Source: UBA6115 sp964346355
GTDB taxonomy: Bacteria > Bacillota > Clostridia > Christensenellales > Aristaeellaceae
Direction: 5' to 3'
Assembly: GCA_964346355.1 (NCBI GenBank)
Contig: CAYFUH010000035.1
Span: forward strand, 1-15,042
DNA: 15,042 nt
Shown here piece after piece: positions 1 through 6,445 of the stretch. The translations under genes and the position numbers were made by a program. The stretch's first letter is position 1; each line of letters begins with the position of its first letter. The notes beneath the pieces are model-generated. The model made no database searches. It was not told the DNA's origin and was given only the letters and a program-made list of their open reading frames with translations.

Positions 1-98
1 GAACTGTTCATGGAATATACGTAATTCTAAAAAGATACTAACACGATTCACCTTGGATATCAAACAATATGTTGACGCTGTCATCTACAAGCGGCTTT

Positions 99-127
99 TT
101 GACAATCCCCCATGGATAGGCTATCTT
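99..127 (+). promoter_or_regulatory. Sigma-A-type promoter of the Gfo/Idh/MocA oxidoreductase gene
   Basis: A perfect -35 box TTGACA (99-104) is followed after exactly 17 bases by TATCTT (122-127), which matches 4 of 6 bases of the -10 consensus. Transcription would start near 134 and give a leader of about 39 bases before the ATG at 173. The promoter overlaps a longer reading frame that stays open upstream to position 53, which argues against any start codon upstream of the promoter. Confidence 0.6.
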
Positions 128-172
128 ATCTACAAAATCGCATTGCAGACCATGAAGCCGGAGGAGATATAC

Positions 173-1162
173 ATGAAACCGTTTAAATGGGGGGTTCTCG
201 CACCAGGCACCATTGCCCACCGCTTCTGCCAGGGTTTGGCAGTCATCAAGGACGCGACACCGTGGGCCGTTGGCTCGCGGGATCTGGGCAGGGCGAAGGC
301 GTTTGCGGATCAGTATGGCTTTCATAAAGCATACGGCAGCTATGAGCAGCTGGCAAAAGACAGCGATGTCGATGCCATCTATGTGGCAACACCGCATCCA
401 ATGCACGAAGCGGCCGTGTTGACCTGCCTTGATCATGGCAAGGCTGTGCTGTGTGAGAAGCCCTTCGCTGTCAATCACAAGCAGGCGCAGAACATGGTCA
501 ATCGCGCGCGGGAAAACAAGGTTTTCTTGATGGAGGCGATGTGGACGCGCTTTTTGCCCGCCGTGAGGAAGGCCGTCAGCCTGGTGGAAGCCGGCGCCAT
601 TGGCAAGGTGCGGCATGTAAACGCTGACTTTGGCTTCAGGAGCGATATTGACCCAAACGGGCGGCTGTTCGCCCCGCAAATGGCAGGCGGGTCGCTGCTG
701 GATGTGGGGGTTTACAACCTGGCTTTTTGCAGCATGATCTATAAAAGACAGCCCGACCATATTTCGTCTCATCTGCAGCTTGGCCAAACCGGCGTGGATG
801 AGGTTGCGGCTGCCATGCTCCAATACGAAGGCGGCGCGACCGCCTTTGTGCTGTCCGCCATCCGGCTCAACACCCTGCACGAGGCCGTCATCTATGGTGA
901 ACAGGGCCATATCAAGCTGCCCTCTTATTGGAATAGCACCCAAGTCATCCTAAGCAACCACGAAGGCGAACAGGTCTTCGAATTACCATATGAGGCAAGC
1001 GGTTTTCAGTTTGAAGCCATGGAGGTGATGGCGTGCATGCGATTCGGCCAGACCGAATCCCCGCTCATGCCGCTGGACGAGACGCTCGCCCTGGCCGCAA
1101 CCATGGACAAGATCCGCCGGGATAACGGCCTCATCTACCCGTTTGAGGAGGGCCTTCTCTGA
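173..1162 (+). CDS. Gfo/Idh/MocA-family NAD(P)-dependent oxidoreductase (dihydrodiol/D-xylose dehydrogenase-like)
   Basis: This is a 329-residue cytoplasmic dehydrogenase of a family that oxidises or reduces sugars, polyols and related diols with NAD(P). The N-terminal Rossmann fold begins with GVLAPGTIA (residues 7-15). The family CEKP motif lies at 94-97, with K96 the expected catalytic lysine. The stretch MEAMWTRFLP (120-129) is typical of the dimeric dihydrodiol dehydrogenase and D-xylose 1-dehydrogenase branch. GGSLLDVGVY (172-181) ends in Y181, the expected second catalytic residue by analogy with that branch. The C-terminal half is the alpha/beta substrate domain. The ATG at 173 is chosen because GGAGGAG (160-166) lies 6 bases upstream and a good promoter sits at 99-127; the frame stays open upstream to 53 but without a ribosome binding site. 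Its own promoter and terminator make it a single-gene unit. The adjoining fucose genes suggest a sugar substrate, but the exact substrate cannot be read from the sequence. Confidence 0.9.
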   Translation: MKPFKWGVLAPGTIAHRFCQGLAVIKDATPWAVGSRDLGRAKAFADQYGFHKAYGSYEQLAKDSDVDAIYVATPHPMHEAAVLTCLDHGKAVLCEKPFAVNHKQAQNMVNRARENKVFLMEAMWTRFLPAVRKAVSLVEAGAIGKVRHVNADFGFRSDIDPNGRLFAPQMAGGSLLDVGVYNLAFCSMIYKRQPDHISSHLQLGQTGVDEVAAAMLQYEGGATAFVLSAIRLNTLHEAVIYGEQGHIKLPSYWNSTQVILSNHEGEQVFELPYEASGFQFEAMEVMACMRFGQTESPLMPLDETLALAATMDKIRRDNGLIYPFEEGLL

Positions 1163-1210
1163 TGCGCGCGATGTTTCTGCCAGACAACGCGCTCAATATC
1201 AACTGAATCC

Positions 1211-1258
1211 AAAAAATCCGAACCGCACCTGAATCGGCAAGTGGGTTCGGATTCTTTT
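1211..1258 (+). terminator. Rho-independent terminator after the oxidoreductase gene
   Basis: A perfect 10-bp stem, AATCCGAACC (1215-1224) with GGTTCGGATT (1244-1253), is followed by CTTTT (1254-1258). CAC (1226-1228) and GTG (1241-1243) can extend the stem across a one-base bulge. It lies about 50 bases after the stop codon at 1162 and separates this gene from the fucose operon. Confidence 0.8.
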
Positions 1259-1272
1259 GATATCAGGCGAAT

Positions 1273-1313
1273 TTTGTACTACTTACTGCTATAATATCAG
1301 AGGACGGTACAAA
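1273..1313. promoter_or_regulatory. Putative split operator: TTTGTAC / GTACAAA half-sites around the fuc promoter
   Basis: TTTGTAC (1273-1279) and its exact reverse complement GTACAAA (1307-1313) lie 34 bp apart centre to centre and bracket the -10 box of the fucA-fucI promoter. The half-site matches that of the Bacillus AraR operator (ATTTGTAC-GTACAAAT), although AraR sites are contiguous rather than split. A GntR/AraR- or LacI-type sugar repressor binding here is an inference; no regulator gene is in the window. Confidence 0.35.
1287..1295 (+). promoter_or_regulatory. Extended -10 promoter of the fucA-fucI operon
   Basis: The sequence TGCTATAAT contains a perfect -10 hexamer (1290-1295) preceded by the TGn extension (1287-1289). 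No good -35 hexamer lies 16-18 bases upstream, as is common for extended -10 promoters. The transcript would start near 1302 and have a leader of about 60 bases before the aldolase ATG. Confidence 0.55.
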
Positions 1314-1363
1314 TCACAAATGGTAAGATATTAGCCATAAAGACAGAAAAGAGGCCTTTGCCA

Positions 1364-2059
1364 ATGAATCAGCAGGAAATCAGGGCGCAGATGTGCGAGG
1401 TATGCCACAAAATGTGGCTGTTGGGCTGGGTCGCCGCCAATGACGGCAACGTCAGCGCGAAGCTGCCGGACGGCACCTTTTTGTGCACGCCCACCGGCAT
1501 CTCCAAAAGCTTCATTAAAGAGGACATGCTTTTGCGCGTGGACCAAGACCTTCATATCATCGAGGGCAATCCCGGCTACAAACCCTCCAGCGAGATGAAG
1601 ATGCACATGCGCTGCTATGTTGAGCGGCCGGACGTGGGCGCGGTGGTGCACGCGCACCCGCCAACCGCCACGGGGTACGCGGTCGCGGGGAAGAGCCTGG
1701 ACGACTACTCGATGATTGAAACCGTGGTCACCATGGGCTCCATCCCGCTCACACCCTATGGCACACCCTCCACCTATGAGGTGCCCGAGGCCATCGCGCC
1801 CTATCTGCAAGAGCACGATGTGGTGCTGCTGCAAAACCATGGCGCGCTTGCTGTGGGCGCGGACTTACTCACAGCCTACTACCGCATGGAAACGCTGGAA
1901 TTGTTTGCCAAGATCAGCCTGGTCGCCCACCAGTTGGGCGGCGCTAAGGAGATTCCCGAAGAACAGATCAATAAACTGCTTGACTTGCGCGAAAACTATT
2001 ACAAGGTGTCCGGACGGCACCCTGGCTACAAGAAATACCCCACACAGAAGGAGGACTGA
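1364..2059 (+). CDS. fucA: Class II aldolase, probable L-fuculose-1-phosphate aldolase
   Basis: This 231-residue protein of the class II aldolase/adducin family uses zinc to split sugar phosphates. For L-fuculose-1-phosphate the products are dihydroxyacetone phosphate and L-lactaldehyde. The metal site is complete: E77 in PSSEMKMHMR, H96 and H98 in VVHAHPP, and H159 in LLQNHGAL. These line up with E73, H92, H94 and H155 of E. coli FucA at a constant offset of four. The CTPTGISKSF stretch (41-50) fits the phosphate-binding loop region. The ATG at 1364 is preferred over the in-frame TTG at 1358 because GAGG (1351-1354) is 9 bases from the ATG and only 3 from the TTG. Its stop is followed one base later by the ATG of the L-fucose isomerase gene, so the two are co-transcribed and probably translationally coupled. 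That neighbour is the main reason for calling fuculose-phosphate rather than ribulose- or rhamnulose-phosphate aldolase. Confidence 0.85.
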   Translation: MNQQEIRAQMCEVCHKMWLLGWVAANDGNVSAKLPDGTFLCTPTGISKSFIKEDMLLRVDQDLHIIEGNPGYKPSSEMKMHMRCYVERPDVGAVVHAHPPTATGYAVAGKSLDDYSMIETVVTMGSIPLTPYGTPSTYEVPEAIAPYLQEHDVVLLQNHGALAVGADLLTAYYRMETLELFAKISLVAHQLGGAKEIPEEQINKLLDLRENYYKVSGRHPGYKKYPTQKED

Positions 2060-2060
2060 C

Positions 2061-3827
2061 ATGCTGTATCCCAAAATCGGTATCCGACCCACCATCGACG
2101 GCCGCTGGGGCGGCGTGCGCGAAGGCTTGGAAGCCCAGACCATGGCCATGGCTGCTTCCGCCAAGGCGCTTATTGAAACCCTGTGCTATCCGGACGGCAG
2201 CCCGGTGCAGGTCGTTATCTCACCCACCACCATTGGCGGCGGGGCGGAAGCAGCAGCGTGCGAGGACTTCTTCAGCACGCAAAACGTGGTCGCCACGCTT
2301 ACCGTCACCCCCTGCTGGTGCTATGGGATGGAAACCTTTGACATGAACCCGGGCACCATCAAGGCGGTCTGGGGCTTCAACGGCACCGAGCGCCCGGGCG
2401 CGGTCTACCTGGCGGCGGTGCTGGCCGCCTATGCGCAAAAGGGCCTGCCCGCTTTTTCCATCTATGGGCGGGATGTGCAGGACGCGGCGGATACCTCCGT
2501 GCCGGATGATGTACAGGAGAAGATCCTCACCTTCGCCCGCTGCGCGGTCGCTGTGGGCTGGATGAAGAACAAGTCCTATGTCAACCTGGGTGGTATCTCC
2601 ATGGGCATTGCCGGCAGCTACTGCGATACCAACATGCTGCAAAAATTCTTCGGCATCCGCGCGGAGTGGGTGGATATGACAGAGGTGCTGCGCCGCATCA
2701 CCCTGAAGATTTATGACCAGGACGAGTACGAGAAGGCCATAGCCTGGATCCTCAAAAACTGCAAGGAAGGCTTTGATACCAACGCCGGCAAAAACCTGCC
2801 GGAGATCATCACGCGCTCCAAGGTTGTCCCGCCGGATCAGGACTGGGAATTCATCGCCAAGATGACGCTGGTTGTGCGCGATATCCTGTATGGGAACCCC
2901 AAACTGGCGGACATGGGCTGGCACGAGGAATCCCTGGGCAAAAACGCCCTGCTGGGCGGTTTCCAGGGCCAGCGCCAGTGGACAGACTGGCTGCCCAATG
3001 CTGATTTTACCGAGGCTATCATGGCCAGCACCTTTGACTGGAACGGTCCCAAACAGCCCACACCCTTTGCCACGGAGAACGACACCTTAAACGGCATATC
3101 CATGATGCTGGGGACCCTGCTCACCAACACAGCGCCCTGCTTCCACGATGTGCGCACCTACTGGAGCCCGGAGGCAGTCAGGCGCGTTGCCGGCAAGGAG
3201 TTATCAGGTGCAGCGGCTGGCGGCTTTATCCACTTAATCAACTCCGGCGCCACGGCGCTGGATTGCACGGGCGCTGCCGATGGCAAAATGAAGCCTTTCT
3301 GGGAGATGACGGAGGAAAACATCCAGGCTTGTCTGGATGCGACCGACTGGTGCCGCGCCAACTACGAATATTTCCGCGGCGGCGGTTTCTCCAGCCACTT
3401 TAAAACCATGGCGGAAATGCCTGTCACCATGCTGCGCGCCAATGTGGTGGACGGTGTGGGCATTACCCTGCAGATTGCCGAGGGGCAAACCATCACCCTG
3501 CCGGATGATGTGCACCAGGCGCTGGACAAACGCACGGACCCCACCTGGCCCACCACCTGGTTTGTGCCGCGCACAACCGGCGAAGGCGCTTTCCGCGATG
3601 TGTACAGCGTGATGGCCAACTGGGGCGCCAACCACGGCGTGACCGTCTATGGCCATGTGGGCGCCCAGTTAGTGACCTTGTGCGCCATGCTGCGCATCCC
3701 GGTCAACATGCACAACGTGCCGGAGGAGCAGATCTACCGCCCGCACAGCTGGTCCGGCTTTGGCACACAGGACAGCCAGGCCGCGGACTACGCCGCCTGC
3801 CGCCACTACGGACCCATCTATGGTTGA
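2061..3827 (+). CDS. fucI: L-fucose isomerase
   Basis: This cytoplasmic enzyme converts L-fucose to L-fuculose (and commonly D-arabinose to D-ribulose), the first step of fucose breakdown. At 588 residues it is almost the length of E. coli FucI (591) and resembles it end to end, for example PKIGIRPTIDGR near the N-terminus, TVTPCWCYGMET (81-92), GFNGTERPGAVYLAA (105-119) and TYWSPEAV (366-373). The manganese and catalytic residues are present: E339 in FATEND, D363 in FHDVRTYW and H525 in NWGANHG, equivalent to E337, D361 and H528 of E. coli. The ATG at 2061 is one base after the aldolase stop and has AAGGAGG (2048-2054) 6 bases upstream. The frame is open much further upstream, but that part only overlaps the aldolase gene out of frame. 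No fuculokinase gene follows; downstream are about 130 non-coding bases and then a convergent operon. Confidence 0.97.
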   Translation: MLYPKIGIRPTIDGRWGGVREGLEAQTMAMAASAKALIETLCYPDGSPVQVVISPTTIGGGAEAAACEDFFSTQNVVATLTVTPCWCYGMETFDMNPGTIKAVWGFNGTERPGAVYLAAVLAAYAQKGLPAFSIYGRDVQDAADTSVPDDVQEKILTFARCAVAVGWMKNKSYVNLGGISMGIAGSYCDTNMLQKFFGIRAEWVDMTEVLRRITLKIYDQDEYEKAIAWILKNCKEGFDTNAGKNLPEIITRSKVVPPDQDWEFIAKMTLVVRDILYGNPKLADMGWHEESLGKNALLGGFQGQRQWTDWLPNADFTEAIMASTFDWNGPKQPTPFATENDTLNGISMMLGTLLTNTAPCFHDVRTYWSPEAVRRVAGKELSGAAAGGFIHLINSGATALDCTGAADGKMKPFWEMTEENIQACLDATDWCRANYEYFRGGGFSSHFKTMAEMPVTMLRANVVDGVGITLQIAEGQTITLPDDVHQALDKRTDPTWPTTWFVPRTTGEGAFRDVYSVMANWGANHGVTVYGHVGAQLVTLCAMLRIPVNMHNVPEEQIYRPHSWSGFGTQDSQAADYAACRHYGPIYG

Positions 3828-3889
3828 ACATAAGGTGAGCCCGATTGACCTTTCGTCTTGCCATTGGCATCGGCATCATAGACCATCAG

Positions 3890-3915
3890 AAAAAAGAACG
3901 CCGCAGGCGCTCTTC
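3890..3915 (-). terminator. Rho-independent terminator of the amino acid ABC transporter operon
   Basis: On the minus strand AGAGCGCC-TGC-GGCGTTCT (3913-3895) forms an 8-bp stem with one G-T wobble and a three-base loop, followed at once by a run of T (3895-3890). It lies about 40 bases after the ATPase stop. Read on the plus strand the stem has an A-C mismatch and no T tail, so it suits the minus-strand operon and would be at best a weak stop for fucI. Confidence 0.8.
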
Positions 3916-3955
3916 AGATTGATTGCGACTTCTTTCCGCTTAAAATAGATAGAGC

Positions 3956-4726
3956 CTAAGCCCCCTGCGCGTACCTGGAAAGAAACTGCCGGGTGCGCTC
4001 TTCTTTTGGCTGGCCAAACACCTGATCCGGCGGGCCTTCTTCCACGATGACGCCCTGGTCCATAAATATCACATGGTCAGCCACATCGCGGGCAAAAGCC
4101 ATCTCATGGGTCACAATCAGCATGGTGGTGCGTTTGTCTGCCAGGCTGCGCACCACGCGCAGCACCTCACCGGTCAGCTCCGGGTCAAGCGCGGAGGTGG
4201 GCTCATCAAAGCAGAGGATCTTGGGCTTAAGCGCCAGCGCCCGGGCGATGGCTACGCGCTGCTGCTGCCCGCCGGAGAGCTGGTGGGGGTATGCGTTTTC
4301 CTTGTCGGAAAGCCCCATCTGATGCAAAAGCGCGCGGGCGTTGTCTACAATGGCGCTGTGTTTAACCTGCTTCCTGCCGCGGCTAAGCAGTTCCACCGCA
4401 AGCGTTATGTTGCGCAGCACCGTATACTGCGGGAACAGGTGGAAGGACTGGAATACCAGGCCGAAGTTGAGCCGCCGGAAGCGCACATCAGCCTCGCTGA
4501 GGCGTTTTTGCTGCCCGGCGTCCAGCAGCAGTTCGCCATCTACCCAGATGCGCCCGCTGTCGGGATACTCCAGGAAGTTCAGGCAGCGCAGCAGCGTTGT
4601 CTTGCCGGAGCCGGACGCGCCGATGATGGCCAGCGCCTTGCCCTGATCAAGCGAAAAATTGATGTTTTTCAACACCTCAAGTTGATCAAAGCGCTTTTCA
4701 ATTCCTTCAACCACTAACAGGGGCAA
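3956..4726 (-). CDS. Polar amino acid ABC transporter, ATP-binding protein
   Basis: This 256-residue ATPase powers amino acid import and belongs to the GlnQ/HisP/ArtP type. All nucleotide-binding motifs are intact: Walker A GASGSGKTT (36-44), Q-loop VFQ (91-93), signature LSGGQQQRVAIARAL (150-164), Walker B ILCFDEP (170-176) and switch histidine H207 in VTHEMAFA. The start is a TTG, supported by AGGGAG 6 bases upstream on the minus strand; this ribosome binding site overlaps the end of the permease gene. A GTG four codons further in is the alternative. The gene is the last of the operon, separated by 12 bases from the permease and followed by a terminator. The family is certain; the amino acid carried cannot be told from the ATPase. 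Confidence 0.95.
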   Translation of the reverse strand: MPLLVVEGIEKRFDQLEVLKNINFSLDQGKALAIIGASGSGKTTLLRCLNFLEYPDSGRIWVDGELLLDAGQQKRLSEADVRFRRLNFGLVFQSFHLFPQYTVLRNITLAVELLSRGRKQVKHSAIVDNARALLHQMGLSDKENAYPHQLSGGQQQRVAIARALALKPKILCFDEPTSALDPELTGEVLRVVRSLADKRTTMLIVTHEMAFARDVADHVIFMDQGVIVEEGPPDQVFGQPKEERTRQFLSRYAQGA

Positions 4727-4738
4727 GGCAAACTCCCT

Positions 4739-5416
4739 TCAAACACGGAAATAGTCCAGCCGCTTTTCCAATCGGCCAAATACAATGGTTAATACGCCAA
4801 TAAAAACAAGGAAAAAGATGCCGGTGGAAAAGAGGGGCCAGATCAAGCCCTGGCCGGTATACTCCTGGGCCATCATCAGGATTTCCTTAATTGATATGAT
4901 GCGCGCAAGCGAGGTATCCTTCACCAGGGTAATCACCTCATTGGACATCGCGGGCAGGATGCGCTTGATGACCTGCAGCAGCGTCACCCGGCGGAAGATC
5001 TGCCCCTTGGTCATGCCCAGCACCTGCCCGGCTTCCATCTGCCCGTGCGGCACACCCTGGATGCCGCCCCGAAAGATCTCTGAGAAATAGCAGGAATAGT
5101 TGATCACAAAGGCAACCGTCGCCGCTGTGAAGCGGGCGCTCATGCCAGTGCCCCAGGGCGCGCCCCAGTCCAGCAAGCCCGGGGCGAAGAAGATGATCAG
5201 CACCTGCAATAACAGGGGCGTGCCGCGGATCACCCACACAAAAGCCTTGGTCATAAGGGCAAGCGGCTTAAAGCGGCTCATCGCGCCAAAGGCAATCAGC
5301 AAGCCCAGCGGCAGCGAAAAAAGCAGCGTCAGGAAAAACAGCTGAAGGTTCAGCTGAAAGCTGCCAAACAGGCGGCCGATGATGGTCTGTACACTGGTCA
5401 TACGTTCAATTTGCAA
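4739..5416 (-). CDS. Polar amino acid ABC transporter, permease (HisM/GlnP family)
   Basis: This 225-residue integral membrane protein has about five hydrophobic segments and is expected to form a homodimeric channel, since only one permease gene is present. Family marks are RGTPLLLQ (64-71) and the EAA loop around GQMEAGQVLGMTKGQI (125-140), which docks the ATPase. The longest frame starts at a TTG (5416); an ATG five codons later (5401) is equally possible, and neither has a good ribosome binding site at normal spacing. The only purine-rich candidate, AGGAAGGG, lies about 20-30 bases upstream and is partly inside the hairpin at 5418-5451. Translation may therefore be weak or coupled to the binding-protein gene, whose stop is 47 bases upstream. 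Confidence 0.92.
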   Translation of the reverse strand: MQIERMTSVQTIIGRLFGSFQLNLQLFFLTLLFSLPLGLLIAFGAMSRFKPLALMTKAFVWVIRGTPLLLQVLIIFFAPGLLDWGAPWGTGMSARFTAATVAFVINYSCYFSEIFRGGIQGVPHGQMEAGQVLGMTKGQIFRRVTLLQVIKRILPAMSNEVITLVKDTSLARIISIKEILMMAQEYTGQGLIWPLFSTGIFFLVFIGVLTIVFGRLEKRLDYFRV

Positions 5417-5417
5417 A

Positions 5418-5451
5418 GGCGGCAGGGGCGTGCTTTACCCTTCCTGCCGCC
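5418..5451 (-). promoter_or_regulatory. Intercistronic hairpin between binding-protein and permease genes
   Basis: GGCGGCAGG (5418-5426) and CCTGCCGCC (5443-5451) form a perfect 9-bp, GC-rich stem with a 16-base loop, extendable by G-T pairs. It starts 12 bases after the binding-protein stop and ends next to the permease start. There is no T run on the minus strand, so it is not a classical terminator. Such hairpins often protect the 3' end of the upstream message so that the binding protein is made in excess; that role is inferred here. Confidence 0.6.
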
Positions 5452-5463
5452 AAAGGCATGTGC

Positions 5464-6243
5464 TTACAGGGCAAGGCCAAGCCCGTATTTTTCTGCCAGC
5501 GCTTCCAGCACGCCGTTGTCCTTCAGGGTCTGGAAGGCCTTGTTCACTGCCTCTGTCAGGTCGCTGCCCTTGCGGAAGGCAACGCCGTAGTCTTCCACAT
5601 TCAGGCTGTCCACGATCGCAAGCTGAGCGTAGTCGGTGCCCTCGCCAATCGTAACGCTGGCCAAGGTCAGGTCCAGCACGGCGGCATCGGCGGTGCCCGC
5701 AGCTACCTCAATCAGGCAGGCGGTCTGCACCTCTTTGCCAATGTAGATGGCTTCCTGCAGCCCGGCGTCCGTTTTAATTGTGTCCTCGCCGGCGCTGGCA
5801 ATCTCCGCCACCACGGTTTTGCCCGCGAGGGAGGCGGTATTTTCATAGTCGCTGCCAACCTTCATCACCACCACCTGCGCGTTTTTCACATAGGGGATGG
5901 TAATGCTCATGTTTTCCTTGCGCTCATCGGTGATCGTCAGGCCGTTCCAGATGCAGTCAATCGCCTTGGCGGCCAGCTCGACCTCCTTGGTCTCCCAGTT
6001 GATCTCCAAAAACTCCGGCTCAAGGCCCAGCAACTCGCACACCGCCATGGCCAGCTCGGTATCAAAGCCGGTAAAGCTGCCCTCCTCATCGGTGTAGTTC
6101 ATCGGTTTGTAAACCGTGTAACCGATGATCAGCTTGCCCTTTTCCTTGACATAGGCAAGGTCGCTCTCCTGCGCTGATGCAACAGAAGCGGATGCCGCAA
6201 GCAACATCAGGACCATCATGCAGATTAGGATCTTTCTCAACAT
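5464..6243 (-). CDS. Amino acid ABC transporter, extracellular solute-binding protein (family 3)
   Basis: This 259-residue secreted receptor delivers an amino acid to the permease encoded next. Residues 1-24 are a Sec signal peptide with cleavage expected after ASA (22-24). The mature part has the family 3 fold: GKLIIGYTVYKPMNY (36-50), GFDTELAMAV (59-68), IDCIWNGLTITDERKENM (95-112) with R108 as the expected carboxylate-binding arginine, and D191 in AAVLDLTLA as the expected amino-group ligand. The substrate is not resolved. The ATG at 6243 is chosen over ATGs at 6249 and 6261 because GGAGGG (6256-6251) lies 7 bases from it. Oddly for a Gram-positive binding protein there is no lipobox cysteine at the cleavage site; C8 lies too early in the hydrophobic stretch. 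It is the first gene of the operon. A weak -10-like TAATAT (6275-6270) lies upstream, but no clear -35. Confidence 0.93.
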   Translation of the reverse strand: MLRKILICMMVLMLLAASASVASAQESDLAYVKEKGKLIIGYTVYKPMNYTDEEGSFTGFDTELAMAVCELLGLEPEFLEINWETKEVELAAKAIDCIWNGLTITDERKENMSITIPYVKNAQVVVMKVGSDYENTASLAGKTVVAEIASAGEDTIKTDAGLQEAIYIGKEVQTACLIEVAAGTADAAVLDLTLASVTIGEGTDYAQLAIVDSLNVEDYGVAFRKGSDLTEAVNKAFQTLKDNGVLEALAEKYGLGLAL

Positions 6244-6384
6244 CTTCATTCCCTCCGTCATCGTCTAGAATATTATTCGCTTATCCTACACCAAGAAAAC
6301 GATTTATGACAGGGGAAAACTGTATTTATTTTGAATATGATGGATATATATGCAAAAAATGCGTGCCCGAGCCGCGCATCAACG

Positions 6385-6419
6385 AAAAACGCCGGGTGCT
6401 GGTTCATTCAGCGCCCGGC
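6385..6419 (-). terminator. Rho-independent terminator after the sugar dehydrogenase gene
   Basis: On the minus strand GCCGGGCGCTG (6419-6409) pairs with CAGCACCCGGC (6401-6391) across a 7-base loop, an 11-bp stem with one C-A mismatch. GTTTTTCG follows. It lies about 30 bases after the stop codon at 6446 and upstream of the binding-protein gene, so the two minus-strand units are separate. Confidence 0.75.
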
Positions 6420-6445
6420 ATGCCCTGCCTTATACAAAAGGCTTT

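Noticed and set aside
38..943. A 301-codon open frame on the minus strand across the oxidoreductase gene
   Set aside because: It is antisense to a gene with clear family motifs, its translation has no recognisable domain, and it is the usual by-product of GC-rich codon use.
1716..2060. A 115-codon upstream extension of the fucose isomerase frame
   Set aside because: It overlaps the aldolase gene out of frame; the ATG at 2061 has an ideal ribosome binding site and matches the N-terminus of known FucI.
4073..4717. A 214-codon plus-strand frame opposite the ABC ATPase gene
   Set aside because: The ATPase on the other strand has every motif intact; this frame has no family resemblance.
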